In this document: one piece after another, positions 5,912 to 7,415 of the stretch
Position numbering within the stretch: position 1 is the stretch's first letter
Layout of the letters: every line of letters starts with the position of its first letter
Assembly (NCBI GenBank): GCA_002366885.1
Contig: DFCD01000110.1
Span: 1 to 7,415, forward strand
DNA from: Verrucomicrobia bacterium UBA3063
GTDB taxonomy: Bacteria; Verrucomicrobiota; Verrucomicrobiia; Methylacidiphilales; Verrucolacustridaceae
Direction of reading: 5' to 3'
DNA: 7,415 nt
Notes under the pieces: generated by a model
Told to the model about the DNA's origin: nothing
Database searches by the model: none
What the model saw: the letters and a program-made list of their open reading frames with translations, nothing else
Program-made: the position numbers and the translations under genes

Positions 5912-7415
5912 GCCTCCGGCCGGACTGCCGCACTCCCGAGGAGGCCTGGGAAAAGTTCCTCGCCTTTTCCCCGGGCAGCCGGGAATCGCTCGCCGCCAAC
6001 GAAATTCTCTCCGCTGCGGCCCAAAGCCCTGCCCTCCTTCTGCAGGTCCGCAGTTCCGGCAAGTACCGGATCGAGTGGCGGGAACTGGCCGAAGGGGCGG
6101 GCTCGTCCCGGCGCCGGCTGACGGCATTGCGGGATTGGCAGCGGGCGGAACTGGTGCGTCTGGCCTTCCTCGACTTTGCCACCCTGCCGCCCCCCGCGGA
6201 GTCCTCTGCACGGCACACCGCGCTGGCGGAATTTGTCCTGGGGATTGCCCTGGGGCTGGCCCGGGAAAAGGCCCCGGAACTGGACGGGGGAAAGAGCGAA
6301 GGTTTCTCGGTGCTGGCCCTGGGCAAGCTGGGTGCGGCCGACCTGAACTTTTTCTCCGACTTGGACCTGATCTTTTTGGCCGGGGAAGGGGACGAGGAGG
6401 ATGCCTGCACGCGGTTGGCCCGTTCGCTGGTCACCGATCTGGATGCCAAGGGCGGGGAACTGATTTACCGGGTGGATCTCCGGCTTCGTCCCGAAGGCGA
6501 TCGCGGCCCGTTGGTCTGTACCCGCGAGGGGTTGGAGGAGTATTACGGGGGGTACGGGGAGGTGTGGGAGCGGTGCGCATGGATCCGGGGAAGGCGGGTG
6601 GCCGGCGACCAGGAAACGGCCTACGAGACCCTCCAGTCGTTGCAGCCGTTTATTTACCCGAGGGGGTTGAGTCCCTCGGCGCTCGCCGAGCTTTTCGATC
6701 AGAAATCCCGGGCGGAGGACGAGCTGATCACGGCGGCCGACAAGGAACGGGAGATCAAGCGGGGCCGGGGCGGGTTGCGGGAGGTGGAGTTTCCGGTGCT
6801 GGGCCTGCAGCTTCTCCACGGAGCCACCCAACCCACCCTGCAGACCCATGATCTGCGCAAGGCCATCCGGAACCTGAAAACGCTGGGAATCCTCAAACCG
6901 GAGGAAGAACAGGTTTTTCTGGGGGGCTACGACTTCTGGCGGCGGCTCGAGGATTTCCTGCAGATGCGGCAGATCCGGCAAACCCACCTGCTTCCCGCGG
7001 AGGCGGCCGACCTCGAATCCGTGGCGCTGGCCTTGGGCAAAAAATCGGGCACGGATCTGTGCGCGGAAGTGGAATCCTGGCGGGGAAAGGTCCGCGCGGC
7101 CTACCAATCGGTGTTTGGGGAGTTGTCGCCGAAGGGGCCGATGCAGGTTGTCTGGCCGGAGAAAGTTCCCTGGCGGGAACCCGCCGCCGCCCGCTCGGCC
7201 TGGGAAGGGTTGGCACCCTCCGGGGATGTGCATGCCACCGTCCGCACCCGGGAGAATTTCCGCCGCTTGCAGCCCGCCCTGGAGCGGCGGTTGGCCGGTT
7301 GCGTCCGTCCTGATCTGGCGCTGACCGGTTTTGCCAACTTCGTGCAGGCTTACGGGGCGCGCTCCTTGCTGTACGAGACGCTCTGCGTCAGTCCCAAGGC
7401 CCTGGATCTGCTCAT
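5908..7415 (+). CDS. glnE: Glutamine synthetase adenylyltransferase/deadenylylase, 3'-truncated
   Basis: GlnE attaches AMP to, and removes it from, glutamine synthetase in response to nitrogen status and PII signals. The frame runs open to the window edge for 502 complete codons, roughly half of the usual 900-1000 residues, so the N-terminal deadenylylase half is what is seen. Motifs are LGKLGAADLNFFSDLDLIF (138-156, nucleotidyltransferase G-K-x-G and D151-x-D153), RVDLRLRPEG (188-197), YYGGYGEVWERCAW (212-225), REIKRGRGGLREVEF (281-295) and the helical YGARSLLYETL segment near the edge. The position usually held by Glu before L-N is Asp145, a conservative change. GTG 5908 is chosen because it overlaps the rhomboid stop as GTGA; GTG 5851 is the only other upstream start before an in-frame stop and would add 19 low-complexity residues. 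Several long open frames on other strands here are shadows of this GC-rich gene. Confidence 0.95.
   Translation, partial: MSLRPDCRTPEEAWEKFLAFSPGSRESLAANEILSAAAQSPALLLQVRSSGKYRIEWRELAEGAGSSRRRLTALRDWQRAELVRLAFLDFATLPPPAESSARHTALAEFVLGIALGLAREKAPELDGGKSEGFSVLALGKLGAADLNFFSDLDLIFLAGEGDEEDACTRLARSLVTDLDAKGGELIYRVDLRLRPEGDRGPLVCTREGLEEYYGGYGEVWERCAWIRGRRVAGDQETAYETLQSLQPFIYPRGLSPSALAELFDQKSRAEDELITAADKEREIKRGRGGLREVEFPVLGLQLLHGATQPTLQTHDLRKAIRNLKTLGILKPEEEQVFLGGYDFWRRLEDFLQMRQIRQTHLLPAEAADLESVALALGKKSGTDLCAEVESWRGKVRAAYQSVFGELSPKGPMQVVWPEKVPWREPAAARSAWEGLAPSGDVHATVRTRENFRRLQPALERRLAGCVRPDLALTGFANFVQAYGARSLLYETLCVSPKALDLL

Noticed and set aside
4829..6211. Open frame of 460 codons on the minus strand
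   Set aside because: Low-complexity translation opposite PHP, rhomboid and glnE, all of which have complete family motifs.
5622..6851. Plus-strand open frame of 409 codons overlapping rhomboid and glnE
   Set aside because: Composition is Gly/Arg/Pro-rich without motifs; the glnE frame beside it contains the conserved nucleotidyltransferase residues.
5524..7233. Open frame of 569 codons on the minus strand opposite rhomboid and glnE
   Set aside because: It is Pro/Arg/Gly/Gln-rich with no recognisable domain, and the plus strand carries clear GlnE and rhomboid motifs; long antisense frames are expected at this GC content.

Overview
This is a GC-rich bacterial chromosomal window with eight protein genes, two of them cut by the window edges. 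The gene mix fits a Gram-negative didermic bacterium: a LolA-like periplasmic protein, an exported peptidoglycan glycosidase, a rhomboid protease and GlnE. Family resemblance and the short structured intergenic repeat make me favour Verrucomicrobiota or a related PVC lineage. That placement is inference from recognition and was not tested by alignment. I see no phage, insertion sequence, tRNA, rRNA or CRISPR array.

Layout. (1) Bases 1-570, plus strand: the 3' part of trpC (tryptophan synthesis). (2) 639-2006, plus: a secreted NamZ/DUF1343 exo-muramidase carrying an unusual EF-hand-like calcium loop. (3) 2007-2188: the only sizeable gene-free stretch, lying between convergent genes. It holds an 87-bp near-palindrome made of two inverted 30-nt hairpin units that share a GTCCCT loop and have compensating stem changes, followed by T6, which could also end namZ transcription. 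(4) 2189-3553, minus: a two-gene operon, PAP2 phosphatase then a family 2 glycosyltransferase, probably acting on lipid-linked sugars or polyprenyl phosphates. (5) 3578 to the end, plus: a tight four-gene run of LolA-like periplasmic protein, PHP-domain phosphoesterase, rhomboid protease and the N-terminal half of glnE. The last two junctions are both 4-base GTGA overlaps.

How the genes fit together. trpC and glnE are core nitrogen and amino-acid metabolism. Most of the rest concerns the cell envelope: wall recycling (NamZ), lipid carrier chemistry (PAP2 and GT2), a lipoprotein-carrier-like fold (LolA-like) and membrane proteolysis (rhomboid). The two divergent operons start only 24 bases apart, so their promoters must overlap each other or lie inside the opposing gene. 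Shine-Dalgarno sequences are weak or absent at most starts, so start sites were chosen mainly from signal peptides, conserved N-termini and gene overlap.

The most noteworthy items are the covarying inverted repeat pair at 2036-2122 and the EF-hand-like insertion in NamZ. I found no convincing new defence or multi-gene system.
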